NCBI GenBank assembly: GCA_001599595.1
Contig: BCHH01000005.1
Span: 848,671 to 912,670 of the forward strand
DNA: 64,000 nucleotides
Direction: 5' to 3'
From: Beverwykella pulmonaria
Lineage: Eukaryota > Ascomycota > Dothideomycetes > Pleosporales > Melanommataceae
Shown: in pieces, positions 35,863-47,013 of the stretch
Position numbering within the stretch: position 1 is the stretch's first letter
Layout: every line of letters begins with the position of its first letter
Notes under the pieces: generated by a model
What the model saw: only the letters and a program-made list of their open reading frames with translations
Database searches by the model: none
What the model was told of the DNA's origin: nothing
Translations under genes and position numbers: made by a program

Positions 35863-37085
35863 TTAACGAAGAGTACTGAGACGGAGGAAAGAGTTGGATT
35901 GGGTGATGTAAATGTTGAATAAGACATGTCATTGCTATTCGTTTGCCATGCATCGACAATGACTAAAACAAATCAATTTCATCATGCTCTAGGATATCGA
36001 ACAGGGAACTAATCTAAGTACACGCTCATTGAGTGTTGGGAGAAAGGTAGGGCTCAGCTTGCCTCCGAATTTTACCAATGTCTCTCACTACGCCCACTGC
36101 ATCGACGTCAGTGTGTACCGTAGCGTCTTTAGAATATATTCCTACGATTTATAACCTTGAAATGCCCCTAGCGTAAACTCGGCTGCCCAAGTCGCCTACC
36201 CCAACTTACCGCCCAACTTATGACTTCGACAGACTTTGCACCGTATGCTCTACATCCACCCTCCAGGCCGATCTCGGCGCCGCGCACAGCTTTATACAGA
36301 AACATGGCACGGTTCCGCAGTCTCTTTCCCCGTTTGAGTCCTCTAGGGGTAGTTAGTACTGCCTATCTACTACCAGCGGGTGAGACTAAGCATCTGTAAC
36401 AAGATGCTTATTCTTAAGAATCTCAAGCTCGCCAGAATTTCTCCGCAACGCGTAGAAACGCATATCTCTCTACCGGAAAGCCTTGCGCTCCAGGACTACA
36501 GGGATACTCTCCAGTCTTTGCATACTGCAGCAAACAAGACTTTTTCATTAGGGAGATTAGTGTATATAAATGCTATGTTTGTAGAGACGCTCGAGGCTGA
36601 AGATACCACAGCCTTCCTTAAAGCGCCCGAGTGTCTTGGGAAGCTACAGCAACTCTACGTTCTTCCGAACGACAAATGTGAGGCCGTCGGAGGGCTCAAA
36701 TTGCTTCAGAGCTTGAGCTCAGAACCAAAGATTCTTTCATCACGATTTGGCTCTTTCACACTGAGTCTCAGTGAAGCTGCTGAGATCTATAGACAGTGCT
36801 AGAAACTCAAAGCGCTATGGTTCGCAATGCCATCTGCACTAGTGTGAAGGCGAGGGATGAGTATGAGTCATCTTTCTACCAATTGATATGTATTCAAAAG
36901 AGGGATTATAGTGCAGTGTCACTGTTATAAAGTACAAGCAAGAAGAATTTGAACTCCGCCCTGAGCGGAAACCGTATTCTCCGTAATCAGTTCACCTCAA
37001 CTTCGCACGTTTGTTCATCTCCCCAAGTCCTGTTCCAGAAGAAACTATGCGATCCTGTATATCTGTTAGCGCATCCAAAACCACC
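35863..37085. other. Intergenic with one uncertain frame
   Basis: About 1.2 kb. A plus-strand frame with an ATG at 36404 and a stop at 36800-36802 (132 codons) has protein-like composition (CLGKLQQLYVLPNDKCEAVG, SSRFGSFTLSLSEAAEIYRQ) but no motif I recognise. It could be a short unknown gene or a relic. The rest appears non-coding. Confidence 0.4.
36404..36802 (+). CDS. Hypothetical short open frame
   Basis: An intronless 132-codon frame starting at ATG 36404. Predicted helical segments include DYRDTLQSLHTAANKTFSLG and GGLKLLQSLSSEPK. No signal peptide, membrane segment or known family is visible. A TATA-like or Kozak context is not obvious. It may be a remnant of a longer gene because the upstream frame opens before the ATG. 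Confidence 0.25.
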   Translation: MLILKNLKLARISPQRVETHISLPESLALQDYRDTLQSLHTAANKTFSLGRLVYINAMFVETLEAEDTTAFLKAPECLGKLQQLYVLPNDKCEAVGGLKLLQSLSSEPKILSSRFGSFTLSLSEAAEIYRQC

Positions 37086-38058
37086 TCACAGGAGCAATAT
37101 ACATACTATGACCGACACAGGGAGAAACAAGTTCGCAAGCCAAGTAGTTGTCGCATTCGCGCCGTGCCAGATCTTCCCCGTCTTTCCGCCCAGAACGTCC
37201 TTCACCACCCTCTCAGCAAACACCTCACTCTTCATCCGCGAGAAGCCATCCTCGCCGCGTGCCCTTTTCTTTATTGTTTCCTCCAAGGCAAAATAGGGCG
37301 AGTCGGGCGGGAGTTGAGGCTCTTGTATATTACTCATAAACGAAGTTTCGACTGCGCCCGTTGCGACTGTCAGGACGGAGACATGGAGTGGTGCGAGCTC
37401 GAGGCGCAAAGTTTCGTCGAGCATATGGAGAGCGGCTTTCGAAGCGTTGTAAATGCCTGTTCCACTTGCCATCAGCACATGCATCAGAGGTGAGGCCACT
37501 CAGTCGTGGGGTTGGGAACTTGGCTCGCATTATTGTCCCTAATCTATCTTGCAGAACGTTGGGGAAAAGATGGAAACCGCCCTGGGAGTTTTATTTCGAC
37601 AATTGTCTTTGTGGAGGCTACTCACTAGTATACGGAACGTTTAAGGACGCCACAATTGACCCAATATTTACAACTGTTCCCTTAGCCTCCATAATCAGCG
37701 GAGAAAACACCTGAATCATCCTTAGGACCCCCCAAAAATTGGCATCAAAAAGCTTCTTGCCATCCTCGATGTCAGTGTCCAGGGCTGGCATTGTGATGCC
37801 TCGTCCTGCGTTGTTAACCAAGTAGTCTAGTTTCCCTCCTGTTTTCGCCTTCACGACTGTGAAAGCTTCGGTGACTGAGGTGGTGGAAGTGACATCGAGA
37901 GAGACAAGATGCATATTTGGGAGGGCGGATAGTGAAGACATGCTGGTAAGGTTACGGGCTGTGGCGAAAACGGTTAAGCCGTGCTTCTGGAAGGAGAGAG
38001 CGAGTGCGTGGCCTATACCACCGGTGCTGCAGCCCGTTATCAATACTGATTTTGGCAT
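37086..38058 (-). CDS. Classical short-chain dehydrogenase, Ayr1-like (1-acyl-dihydroxyacetone-phosphate reductase type)
   Basis: A 267-residue SDR from exons 38058-37626 and 37456-37086 (168-nt GTGAGT..CAG intron); the frame closes. Cofactor motif SVLITGCSTGGIGHALA, the structural NNAG in LDYLVNNAGRG, the catalytic Ser in NIGSIVASL and the catalytic pair Tyr147/Lys151 in IYNASKAALH are all present. The last 20 residues (WLANLFLPVSVIVCILLL) are hydrophobic and probably anchor the protein in ER or lipid-droplet membrane. This is the pattern of yeast Ayr1, which makes lysophosphatidic acid from acyl-DHAP. Fungal genomes carry many copies of this family, so the substrate may differ. It lies beside the ruined polyketide locus and could once have served it, but that is only a guess. 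Confidence 0.82.
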
Positions 38059-38452
38059 GATGAATTGGAGGTTGAAGATAGTGAGTGATAAAGCCTGCTA
38101 TACAGATAAACAGTATCAGAGGGCTGGTTTTTATACATCGTACTACTTGAGGTGTCCGCCGCTTTTTGCGCGAAGCACCAGCTCTGGAATATGACACGAT
38201 GACACCTAGTTTCGAATTTGTGATCATGAAAACCATGATGATTTTCTGGAGGGCTAAAGGGGAGACTCATGCCCCGATCGACATGTGCTAACCTGTTGTG
38301 GTTTACGGTGTCAGCGATGTGCATTAGGCGAGTGACTGGGGTTAAGAGGGCCCGTTTCAGAGCTCGTACTCAACATTTCCACTTCCTACTCTCTACGCCT
38401 TCTCTATCTTGGTCTTCCATAAACTCAAAAGTGGGTTTTAGTCTTTGGAAAT
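38059..38452. other. Divergent promoter region, SDR / bZIP
   Basis: About 390 bp between the start codons of the Ayr1-like and the bZIP genes. No coding sequence seen. It should hold both promoters. Confidence 0.5.
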
Positions 38453-39630
38453 ATGAACAGGAGCATCGAAGGGCGTCGATTGCCACAACTGATCGAGGTA
38501 AGTCTACATCTTGTATCATGAGCCAGTTGCACCCAGTGCTTGCGACATGTACAAATAGACTATTTAGACATATAGCTGGGATAGGAGGGGCTTGATCGTC
38601 TCAATGAGCTCGCTATTATGTAGGACTAACAACTTGCAATCAGGCTTTGGACAGGGAGGATAATTGGACCGGCTTGAAAGACGCGAAGGCGCGGCGAAAA
38701 GCCCAAAATCGGCTGAATCAAAGAGCAGCAAGTAGGTTTATTAGTGGTGCTACGTCTGAAGTATCGTGTTGCGTTAACTTTTGAGCAGGGCGTCGCAAAG
38801 ACCCAGACAAGGTCACTCATCTACGCTCCAAAATGGATGATGTTCGACAAGGACATCAGCAGGATACTTTACTAGCTACATTCCAGCCGCATTCGAATCC
38901 CACAGCTACTCCATCTGTCATCTCTGCACCCTATCGGCCAATCCCGGCTCGTCCTTCATCCCACCCCACTGTTTCCTTGATCGACTTGGCCGTTACCAAT
39001 GCTGATCCTGACCTTTACTTTCCCCTCTCCTCTGACCATCTCCTCTCTTTAGTTGCCTACAATGCAATTCGCGGCTTTCTTACAAACATGGCCCTACTCG
39101 GCGTCCCACCCGCCTTCTCCTGCCACACGATAGCAGAGGAATTCTGCCACATAACTCCACTTCCCCTTCCTGCTGCTATTCCACCATCACTCCATCCGAC
39201 CACTCTTCAGCAAACTACCCCACATCCGCCCTGGATCGACTTATTCCCCATCCCTGCAGTCCGCGATAGTGTGATTCGTAGCTTGGGCTTGGGACTCTTC
39301 GCTGAAATCGAGTTATGCGACGACACTATCGGGCTCATGTTTAAGAATAGCCAGAGCATGATAAGAGAATTTGAACGGACAATGGGCCGGGAATATCCAG
39401 GGATGAATGGATCAGATAATTATGGGCTTATTATTTGGGGTGAGCCGTGGCATGCGAGTTCTTGGGAATTTACTCCGAGCTTTATGGAGAAGTGGGGGTG
39501 GATGTTTCAGGATTGTTATGAGGAGGTGTTGAGAGCGACGAATTATTGGCGACGTATGAGGGCTGAGGAGCCTTTGAGATGGAAGAACGGAAAGAACAAT
39601 AACGGGGCTGCGCATGACGGCAACATGTAA
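38453..39630 (+). CDS. bZIP-like transcription factor with DUF3425 domain
   Basis: A 324-residue protein from exons 38453-38497, 38644-38731 and 38789-39630; introns GT-AG (146 and 57 nt), frame exact. Across the second intron it forms a basic region: KDAKARRKAQNRLNQRAA followed by RRRKDPDKV, with the N-x-R-A-x-R-x-R pattern of fungal bZIP proteins that lack a clear leucine zipper. The remainder is the DUF3425 domain: a Pro-rich linker, then LLSLVAYNAIRGFLTNMALL and the conserved Trp-rich end WGEPWHASSWEFTPSFMEKW. Such regulators often sit in or next to secondary-metabolite clusters, as here. The 45-nt first exon is the least certain part; the ATG was chosen because the donor GTAAGT follows in frame. 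Confidence 0.82.
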
Positions 39631-39950
39631 GCAGAAAGGCAGAAGAAATGGTGTCAAGATGTGTATTGTATGTGATGTATGTACAGCTGATATATATATG
39701 ACGGACTGATTAGTCACTGGCATATCCACGTGACATTATGGTGTCCTGAGCTTACACAACATGATATTGAAAATCGTCGACCCGTGGGTCACATAATGAG
39801 TCACCTCTATGGCGGTATGAGCAGTCGAACCCGAAGCATGTTAGCGCTATCATATTTGTGCTATGAAATGAGCACATGGTTGCAGTACAAGCTGACAAGT
39901 GATATACAAGTTAAACATGTTGTCTCCTAATGGGCGATCTTACATGTGGG
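39631..39950. other. Intergenic, no gene seen
   Basis: About 320 bp between the bZIP stop codon and the start of recognisable reductase-domain remnant sequence. Nothing supportable seen. Confidence 0.5.
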
Positions 39951-40541
39951 GGCCGGGTGCCTGCAATAGAGATCGGATGACACTCGTTCTGGCGATTGAG
40001 GTGCCGCTGTCCAGCTTCTGGCCGCCAGCCGATGCCGAGTCGCTGATGAAAACCGCTATCGGTTATGCTGCCAGTAAAGGATGGGCGAGATACTGCTGGA
40101 GCGAGCGGACGGTGTTCCGGCCGTTGTGCGCCGCTTCCCCAACATCATGGGACCTGATGCGCCCGAAGAGATTCCCTTGGTGGCGCTAGATAAATACGGT
40201 AACTGCGTTAAGATGCGGGCCGTACCGGCGCTAGACCCCAAGCAGTGGGTCGGACAGCTTGACGTCATCGACGCCGGCGACTTGGTGCCCGAATTTCTGG
40301 CTACGGTGTATGCTCACGACCCCCGCAAACCGTTTGCCGTGCAAAATTACTGCAGCGAAAACCGATACTTGCTGTCGGACCTCGTGGGCATGTACAAGGA
40401 GAAGCTCGGCACCAAGATCGACGTCCTATCAACAACCGAGTGCATGCGGACAAGGCTTTAGGCATGCCGCCTGGTGTTGAGGCTACCTGGACCGGCAATG
40501 AAGTGTTTGTGTCGCCTGTGTTGCGCAAGGGGGGCAAGTGA
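39951..40541 (+). pseudogene. Remnant of the terminal reductase (R) domain of a PKS-NRPS or NRPS-like enzyme
   Basis: A broken fragment of an extended SDR domain such as releases products from hybrid polyketide-peptide synthetases. Reading along the strand: EVPLSSFWPPADAESLM, then IGYAASKGW (the YxxxK catalytic motif) in one frame. After a shift near 40080, EILLERADGVPAVVRRFPNI and GQLDVIDAGDLVPEFLATVY appear in a second frame. After another break near 40440, MPPGVEATWTGNEVFVSPVL and a TGA at 40541 appear in a third. The final segment resembles the natural C-terminus of these megasynthases. The Rossmann N-half and all upstream domains are missing. Frameshifts in a recognisable order make a functional spliced gene unlikely. 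Confidence 0.7.
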
Positions 40542-41119
40542 TGAATTGATAGTGTACCGCAGTTCGTCAAGGCAAGACCGTTCAACTATACCATTTTTTC
40601 TCCAAGAGCCTATAGAATACTATCAATGTTCCCACTGCGCAAGGTGTGAACATGCAACTGTTGCAGGCCACTAAGATTGGTGCCTTGTACGCAAGCCCAA
40701 ATGCCTTACACCAAATTCAACGTTTCTATCTTGTCATTCCACCTGCAGATTGGCAACAATCTCTCCCAAAAAAATATCTGGCTTGGATTATAATTTTCGT
40801 GGAACACTACAAGATTGATCCACTCGATAGGCCTACTTCTGTATACATTAGGTGGCCAGCCTTAAATACCACCCGATTTCCTCCTCCCAGCCCACTTGAA
40901 AATGGAAAGGTGAACTCGAAAACCAATCGGTGCTAAGCGGATGTTAATCACTGCTTATAGAGGTTAACTTCCTTCCAAATGAGACCGAAACATACGTCTG
41001 TCACTAGCAAAACAAGTGGGTGGGCTAAAGATTCTAGGGGGGCCCAAGTCCAAAATGGATAATTTCCACGGCGAGAAAACGGCAATAACTCCGTTGGCGT
41101 AATCGTCTAGGCAGCTGTT
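40542..41119. other. Intergenic, no gene seen
   Basis: About 580 bp between the reductase remnant and the stop codon of the MFS gene, both ending here. No coding signal recognised. Confidence 0.5.
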
Positions 41120-43163
41120 TCAAGCACTGAGTTTCTTCGCGTTAACATTGGTCCACTTGGTGCACAAGCTGGTAGCGGCAGTAATGCCGCAGGCCGCAAT
41201 AGTAATTGCGAAAGCAACCTTGATACCCCATGCGTACGCATGGAGAACACCATCCAGCTCGGCTCCGGAAAATACCTGGCGCAGGGTTGTGGCACCGGTA
41301 GCCGTGACTAGGGCGGGATCGACGCTCGGTGCGGTGCTGGCAAGCTTGTGCACGAGCTGGTTGACGAAGCCGGATTGCGCGGCTGCGATCAAAAATGTGC
41401 TGCCGATAGATCGAGCGACTGTGCACGAGGGACACAATCAGCTTAGGGATACAAGGGGACAAAGAAAATTGACGACATCCTGGGACAGGGCGAAGGAGAA
41501 CTCACATATAATAATCGCGGTCACAGGAGCTATGTCGCTTGGCGCAGCAAAAGCCTGCGCAATGATGACCGGGATTTGGAGGCCCATGCCGTATCCGAAG
41601 CCGGCCAAGATCTGATACCCAACCCATTTGCCTGTCGAGGTCCCAATGTCAAGAGTATACAGTAGACCAGCGGAGATGGTTACGACCACAGAGCTAGCTA
41701 ACAGGTACGGAGCTGCAATACCCGTCTTCGTGATGGCTCTGCCGGAGGCAAATGTGGCAACGCTGAACAAGGCGATGAGAGGAATGTTGCGCACACCCGA
41801 GCCAATCGGGCTGCGGTTGTCGATGCTTTGGAAATAGATGGGTAGGTAGTAGAGCGTGATAAAATACGAGCCAGCGAAGAAGAAGCCCCATACAAAGTTG
41901 ACCCAGACGGTCCTTTGGCGCATAAGGCGTGGTGTCAGCATGGCGCGTTCGCCTTGCCATATTTCTATAATTATGAGTGCAAGAACCATAACACCGAAGC
42001 CGACGAGTAAGCCAATAACAACGCTGGAATTCCACGGATGGGTTACACCACCGTACTGAAGAGCTAGAAGCAAGGCGAGGGATGCACCCATTGTAAGCGC
42101 CGTCCCTAGAAAGTCCATTTGTAGAAGCTTCTCCTTGAGCGTAGCATTGACCCGCGTAGCAGTTGCAGGGGTCTTGAAGGTGAGCAGAATGACAAAAGCA
42201 GCCAGACCACCGATGGGAAGATTGATATAGAAGCACCTAAAGTCGTCATATCAGGTCAGGTCCGGTCATAACAAAAGTCAATGACTGGAAATAGTCCCTT
42301 GTTTTGCAACAAAGACAAAGTAGAACAAACATTCTTGACTCACCACCTCCAGGTCGCCGCATCTGTAAGTGCTCCACCAATGAGTGGTCCAGCGACAGCG
42401 GCGATGCCATATGACATACCAATGAACCCTGTGTAGGTGGCTCTTTTCGCGGGCTCAGCAGCAAAGGCAGAAATCGTGTATACTCCAGGCGCGACGCCCG
42501 AGGCACCGAGACCGGCGATAGAACGTCCAACAATCACAGTCGTTGAGTTTTGGGCGACAGCGCTAATCAAACTCCCAAGTTCAAAGATGAGGATTGACAC
42601 CAGGAAACTGGTTTTGAGGGGAAAGTATTTGTACACTTTGCCCCACAGTGACTGGAACGCTCCGAGCGTCAGGAAATAAGCCGAACCGTACCACGAGATA
42701 TCCTGAAGTCTGCCGAATTGGTCGGTAATCTTTGGAACAGCGGTTGCAACAATGGTCTGAATCGAGAAGATTAGCGTACCGGCGTGTGATGCATTGGCAA
42801 AAGACGACTCTGCGAGCAACTTGGAGCGGTAGAACTCACCTGATCCAGAGAACAGAGGGTGATACTAAGCACGAGCGCAAGCATGATGAAGAACATTTCG
42901 ACACCCTTCGGGTATTCAACAGGTTTTTGCGGCTCATCCGCGCCTTTTTCTTCCGTAGCAGGACCATCGTCTTCAAGTTCTGGTTTCTCTACGCCATTAG
43001 CAATCGAGGATGCCACAATGGACGGTTCGTTAGACTCGACGGTCTGCTTTTCCTTCTCAGGCTCGACCTGATATGTTTTCTCTCCGATCGCTTCAAGCTT
43101 GCCGTCCTCTGGCAAGGGAGGGGGAGGTGTTGATCGAGACATGTGTGTTGTCGTATGGCTCAA
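41120..43163 (-). CDS. MFS multidrug/toxin exporter, DHA14-type (14 membrane helices)
   Basis: A 588-residue major facilitator from exons 43163-42840, 42756-42344, 42236-41506 and 41418-41120; all introns GT-AG, frame exact. A charged cytosolic tail of about 85 residues (a second ATG nearby would shorten it slightly) precedes helix 1. Motif C-like [16 protein letters not shown] crosses intron 1. [29 protein letters not shown] and [20 protein letters not shown] are typical of drug:H+ antiporter 2 proteins, including the fungal toxin pumps of the ToxA/AflT kind. Helices continue to the last span ([18 protein letters not shown]). It lies between two polyketide-synthase remnants, which suggests it once exported that product. 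No damage is seen, so it is probably still functional. Confidence 0.9.
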
Positions 43164-43324
43164 TTGCTTCGGCTTGATATGAGACTCTGTGGGCCTTGGA
43201 AACGTGACCTCGAAGCAATTGGTGTGCGCATAGCTTATATAGATAGGCTAACGTACGGAGGTAATGTTCGGAAGTAATGTTCAGAGAGATACATGCCCAA
43301 ATATCATTTGATTGTAGCTCTTGG

Positions 43325-43512
43325 CGCTCGCTTACCGCTCCATCGGACCCCTGTCAGTGGTTGTATAACGGAGCAAGACTACTTCAACGCGCCGTTAAGT
43401 CTGCAAACCCGCTAACGCCGCTCGCTAACCACTCTGTCGGACCCCAGTGGTTGTACAACGGAGCTAGGCCTGATTAAACGCCGTGAAGTCCGCAAACCCG
43501 TTAACGCTGCTT
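43325..43512. repeat. Two imperfect tandem copies, about 94 bp each
   Basis: Copies start at about 43325 and 43419 with CGCTCGCTWACC. Shared landmarks in the same order are TCGGACCCC, CAGTGGTTGTA, AACGGAGC, and GCAAACCCG followed by TAACGC. They lie upstream of the MFS start. Origin unknown; they could be old transposon ends or a duplicated promoter segment. Confidence 0.7.
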
Positions 43513-43584
43513 GTCCGAATAGGGGATAGAGTACAACCTGAGGTATTGTATCCCCCTGGAAGCGCTGCAAATCTGTCAATTCAG

Positions 43585-44210
43585 ATTCTAAACCCGATGG
43601 AGAACATATGGACCCACACCAATAATAAGCTTCCGCTGGCCAACTGGCAAGCTTCTGCCCGCCTCATTAGGCTTGGCATCGTCTGCTGCACGGGCTGGTG
43701 CCAAACATACAGTAGGCTGTCGAGGCCACGCATCGAAACAAACTGGTAGTCGAAGCATGTCGCTCCGACGAAGACGCCAGCAGATGATCCTTGAAGCTGA
43801 GAAATTGAGTAGCCCGCCGATTCCACGCCCTTATAAACGGTCTCTGGAAGACACCGCTGCTGGAGGTCCATCGCTTCGGCCTCCTTGGGGCTAATATGAA
43901 AGAAATCACGGTCGAAGAGTCGCGGTTCATCTTGTAAAAGATAGGCATACTTTGCATTCGTGCTCTGTTGGTATAGCAGTCAGACCGTCAAGTATGTAAT
44001 TCGGAATAGCCAACGCCGTCATACTCCATGGTGCTGGCTGTCCTGGTGATAGAACGTCTTGGTATCGAACCGACTGGGCGGGATTTCTCGCACGAGATTC
44101 CGGGGGTTTTTGAGGAGCCTTCATGTTGCTGCCTACCGGTATTACCTTGTTTGGCACACTAACGATTAATTGACGGGATGATAGTCCCGAAAACCCCGCT
44201 GACAATCCAA
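43585..44210 (-). pseudogene. Remnant of a polyketide synthase ketosynthase (KS) domain
   Basis: Part of the N-terminal half of a fungal type I KS domain. In order on the minus strand it reads STNAKYAYLLQDEPRLFDRD, then FFHISPKEAEAMDLQQRCLP, then YKGVESAGYSISQLQGSSAG and VFVGATCFDYQF, all family hallmarks. The continuous frame covers about 95 codons (about 43960-43640). Sequence upstream to about 44205 is open in another frame without clear KS similarity. The active-site Cys region (normally DTACSSSL) and everything downstream are absent; the sequence after MRGLDSLLYV no longer matches the family. It is a truncated fragment, not a working enzyme. It lies head to head with the methyltransferase at 44390. 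Confidence 0.75.
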
Positions 44211-44389
44211 CTTCGTGTGGCGTTGTGTGGGTTTCCTGTTCATTTTCTGAAGGAGATTATTACTATAAAATGTAGACGAAGCGCTGCTATGGGTAGGCTA
44301 TGACTGCGGGAAAGCTCTGGAAACTTTTTTTTGAGCCTTCAAACGCGCGGCGCTTCTGATCGAAACCTCTTTCAATACGTCTCCGCACT

Positions 44390-45301
44390 ATGTCTGGTGA
44401 AGACATATATTACAAAGGCGATTCGGATTACTGGAAGGCCTACAGAGAGGGAAGGCCCAGGGTTCCGGACTCGTACTTTGAGCGCATCCTCGAATACCAC
44501 GCCCGAAATGGTGGCGAATTCAACGTCTGGCACGACATGGGTGCCGGCAGTGCCGTGCACACCAGACGACTGGCGCCGAAGTTCAAGAAGACGATCATCT
44601 CGGACTCGGGCGAGTCAAATATCGAGGCGGCGAAATCTTACCTGGGCGAGAAATCCGATTCTTACAAGTTTCGAGTCGCAAAAGGCGAAGACGCCTCCGA
44701 CCTCGAGCCCGGCAGCGTCGACCTGGTGTTTGGTGCCAACATGATGCACTACACCGACGTCGATGAGACTTTACGGGCTGTCGTCCATCAACTCAAACCG
44801 GGCGGTACGCTTGCTCTCGGCGGCTTTGGGATCCCCATTTTGCTGGACCCGGAGCTCCAAAATCTATGGACCCAGATAGCTCACCGCCGCTTCGAGCTCA
44901 CGTTCGAATCCAACCGCGAGGCCATTGGACTTTTCATCCAGGCAAGCAGCCCCCATGATGCCGTCCCTTTCGACGCTCAATATTTCCGGCCGGGTGCCCT
45001 GCGTTTGAAATTCAATGAGAGAGACGGCTGGAGCTGGCGTCGGTGTATGGTTCCAGAAAGCCTTGATGAATCCATTCCGCATGTGAAACGGTTTGGAAAG
45101 GAGGACGAGATCGTCCATGAGAACAACGAAGACTGGAATTTTGACGCAGACGTGACGGTCATGCGCAAGATCTTGGGATCATTCCCACTGAAACCTGACG
45201 CGGTGCGTGAAAATCTGTGGCGTCAGTTCGAGGCGGCGTTTGGTGATAAGAAAGTGCCTGCAACATGGCCGTCAGCCCTTACATTAGTGACGAAGAAATG
45301 A
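44390..45301 (+). CDS. SAM-dependent methyltransferase (class I, type 11-like)
   Basis: An intronless 303-residue protein. The SAM-binding motif I appears as NVWHDMGAGSAVHTRRLA, a variant of the usual acidic-x-G-x-G-x-G loop. The motif II/III region is GSVDLVFGANMMHYTDVDET, followed by LKPGGTLALGGFG, as in small-molecule methyltransferases related to yeast trans-aconitate methyltransferase Tmt1. The start ATG at 44390 is in fair context, and the start region EDIYYKGDSDYWKAYREGRP is typical of that family. No membrane or targeting segment. Position beside the KS remnant, MFS exporter and bZIP regulator suggests it was a tailoring enzyme of a lost metabolite pathway; the frame is undamaged. Substrate unknown. 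Confidence 0.85.
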   Translation: MSGEDIYYKGDSDYWKAYREGRPRVPDSYFERILEYHARNGGEFNVWHDMGAGSAVHTRRLAPKFKKTIISDSGESNIEAAKSYLGEKSDSYKFRVAKGEDASDLEPGSVDLVFGANMMHYTDVDETLRAVVHQLKPGGTLALGGFGIPILLDPELQNLWTQIAHRRFELTFESNREAIGLFIQASSPHDAVPFDAQYFRPGALRLKFNERDGWSWRRCMVPESLDESIPHVKRFGKEDEIVHENNEDWNFDADVTVMRKILGSFPLKPDAVRENLWRQFEAAFGDKKVPATWPSALTLVTKK

Positions 45302-45955
45302 ATATCGACGCCACTTCATACGAGCGTCTGGCCGCGATTTCCTTCTTTTTGATCTTTCTACATTTCGCACCCTTTACTCCATCTCAAGCAAACTTGTATT
45401 TCCTCCGAATTGTCTGTCCGTCCTGCGAGTAAAGTCACCGGAAACTGCTCGACGGGCGTTACCGCTGTGTAAGCGATCGAAGCCATCTTCGAATCTGATG
45501 GCTGAAAGGCTTTGCTCTCTATCCTTTGTAAGAAAGGGGTGGCTATCTGGAAACTGACGCTTCTATGTTGGCATCTGTCTGTTTCGACGCACTGTGGTTG
45601 CCACGTATGTCACGTGTTCTACCATATGTCCTATTCTAGCTAGCTCACCCTTCATATAGTCGTCGTGCGAGCAGTCACCTCTTCACGGCTTTCACACTCT
45701 TTATACACACTTTACCCATCAGACGATTGACTTCCTCTTCTCATCGTGACAGTTGTTCATATCCAAGTCTTCACTATGCGATTTGAGAAACGCTGGAAAG
45801 GGAAACAAGATGCGTAATAGTTCTTAAGTATCAAGTTTTTCGGTTGTTATTAGAAAGTGTTGATAATAAATAAAATAATAGAAATAAAACAATAATTTGT
45901 CCGAGTTACCTACGACTGTCGGCTATTAGTTTATGAAAATAGATAGCCAATACAC
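45302..45955. other. Intergenic, AT-rich in part
   Basis: About 650 bp. Around 45830-45900 the sequence is strongly A/T-rich (AATAAAATAATAGAAATAAAAC). No gene seen. Confidence 0.5.
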
Positions 45956-46594
45956 TCATAGATGACCGAAATGTATTGTAAATAACTGAGGTGCTTCATT
46001 GAGTTGCCATTCGGCGCTTAAACTGAGAATTCTCGGTACATCTGATGGCTTCATGTCGACAGTTTGTATCTCGAGCATTTCTGTTCCCTCTTCTGTCTGT
46101 TCACCAATTTCGAGATTCATTGTAGAATTGGAGCTACTTCGACTGAGTGTTTGCAAGTGGTAGAATCAAGCCAAAGTGTTGAAGAACAGGGGAAAGCCCG
46201 TCTCTTTTCAACTGTATATCATTGACCACAGCACACACTTTTGTTGCCCAGTCGTGTAGCCTGTCGTGATTTTGTTCAAGGGTCTTTAACCGACTGCATC
46301 TAGTAAGTAATTATGCCAAGAGCAAAGAGATATCCACTCATTACGATACCGTTCCATAGCCTCGACACTTCTGTCCATATCTTGTAGGCTTCTATCACAA
46401 GAACTGATCGTGTTTTGTGCAGGTTGATTGCTTTTTGGAGGCGACAACCACATGTCAGCCTCAGAGCATAGTTCTGTCGTTGTACTGTCGAAAGCCGCTT
46501 GATCAGGTTGGCGCCAATCGAGACCGGAATCAGATGTGTTGTTGGTAAAAAGTCCTATATCCTCAAGATCCAAACAGTCTTGTGCATTGGACAT
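45956..46594 (-). CDS. Hypothetical protein, possibly a regulator fragment
   Basis: An exon from ATG 46594 encodes a Ser/Asp-rich acidic segment (CLDLEDIGLFTNNTSDSGLD, WRQPDQAAFDSTTTELCSEA) and then DRSVEAMERYRN. A GTGGAT..CAG intron can join it to RLKTLEQNHDRLHDWATKV and to a further open frame ending at 45956. The last join is not resolved and a stop intervenes in one reading. The acidic, low-complexity character and the location resemble the C-terminal part of a fungal Zn2Cys6 cluster regulator, but no zinc-cluster domain is present upstream. It may be a fragment of one. I do not recognise a domain. Confidence 0.35.
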
Positions 46595-47013
46595 GGCTTC
46601 GATTTTGGATGCAAATGGATGGGAAACTATATTCGTAAGGAGTTCTGGTGGAAATAGCGACTTCCGAAAGATCTATATCGTTCGGTCACTTTGCTGCTTA
46701 TATAACAGCAGATTCACCAGCATGCAAGCGGACGTTTATATGCCAGTTCCAGGCTACAAAGTGACACCGAGGCCCTCCCGTTGTGGCAAATTGAGTTTTA
46801 CAGTAGGTGCAAATACAACAGGTTTGTGAGAGTTGATCATATTGCCAGTGACTTAAATATGCTTAGCTATCCTGTGAATTCTCCTCGGACACGCCAAAAT
46901 GCACTGCTGTGTTTTCGTTTGACAGAAACAGGGTTTGTTCCGGCGTACAAGTGTATACCAAGTGAAAATCCCTTATCTGAGCTACCCCACACAGTTCGTT
47001 GAAGTTAATTCGT
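46595..47013. other. Intergenic, no gene seen
   Basis: About 420 bp between the hypothetical gene and the carboxypeptidase remnant. Short frames only. Confidence 0.4.

Noticed and set aside
35103..35927. Long minus-strand frame opposite the end of the HEATR5 gene
   Set aside because: Ser-rich antisense shadow of a conserved exon; no own motif or splice structure.
38453..45301. A functional secondary-metabolite cluster
   Set aside because: No intact synthase is present in the window; both megasynthase pieces are truncated or frameshifted.
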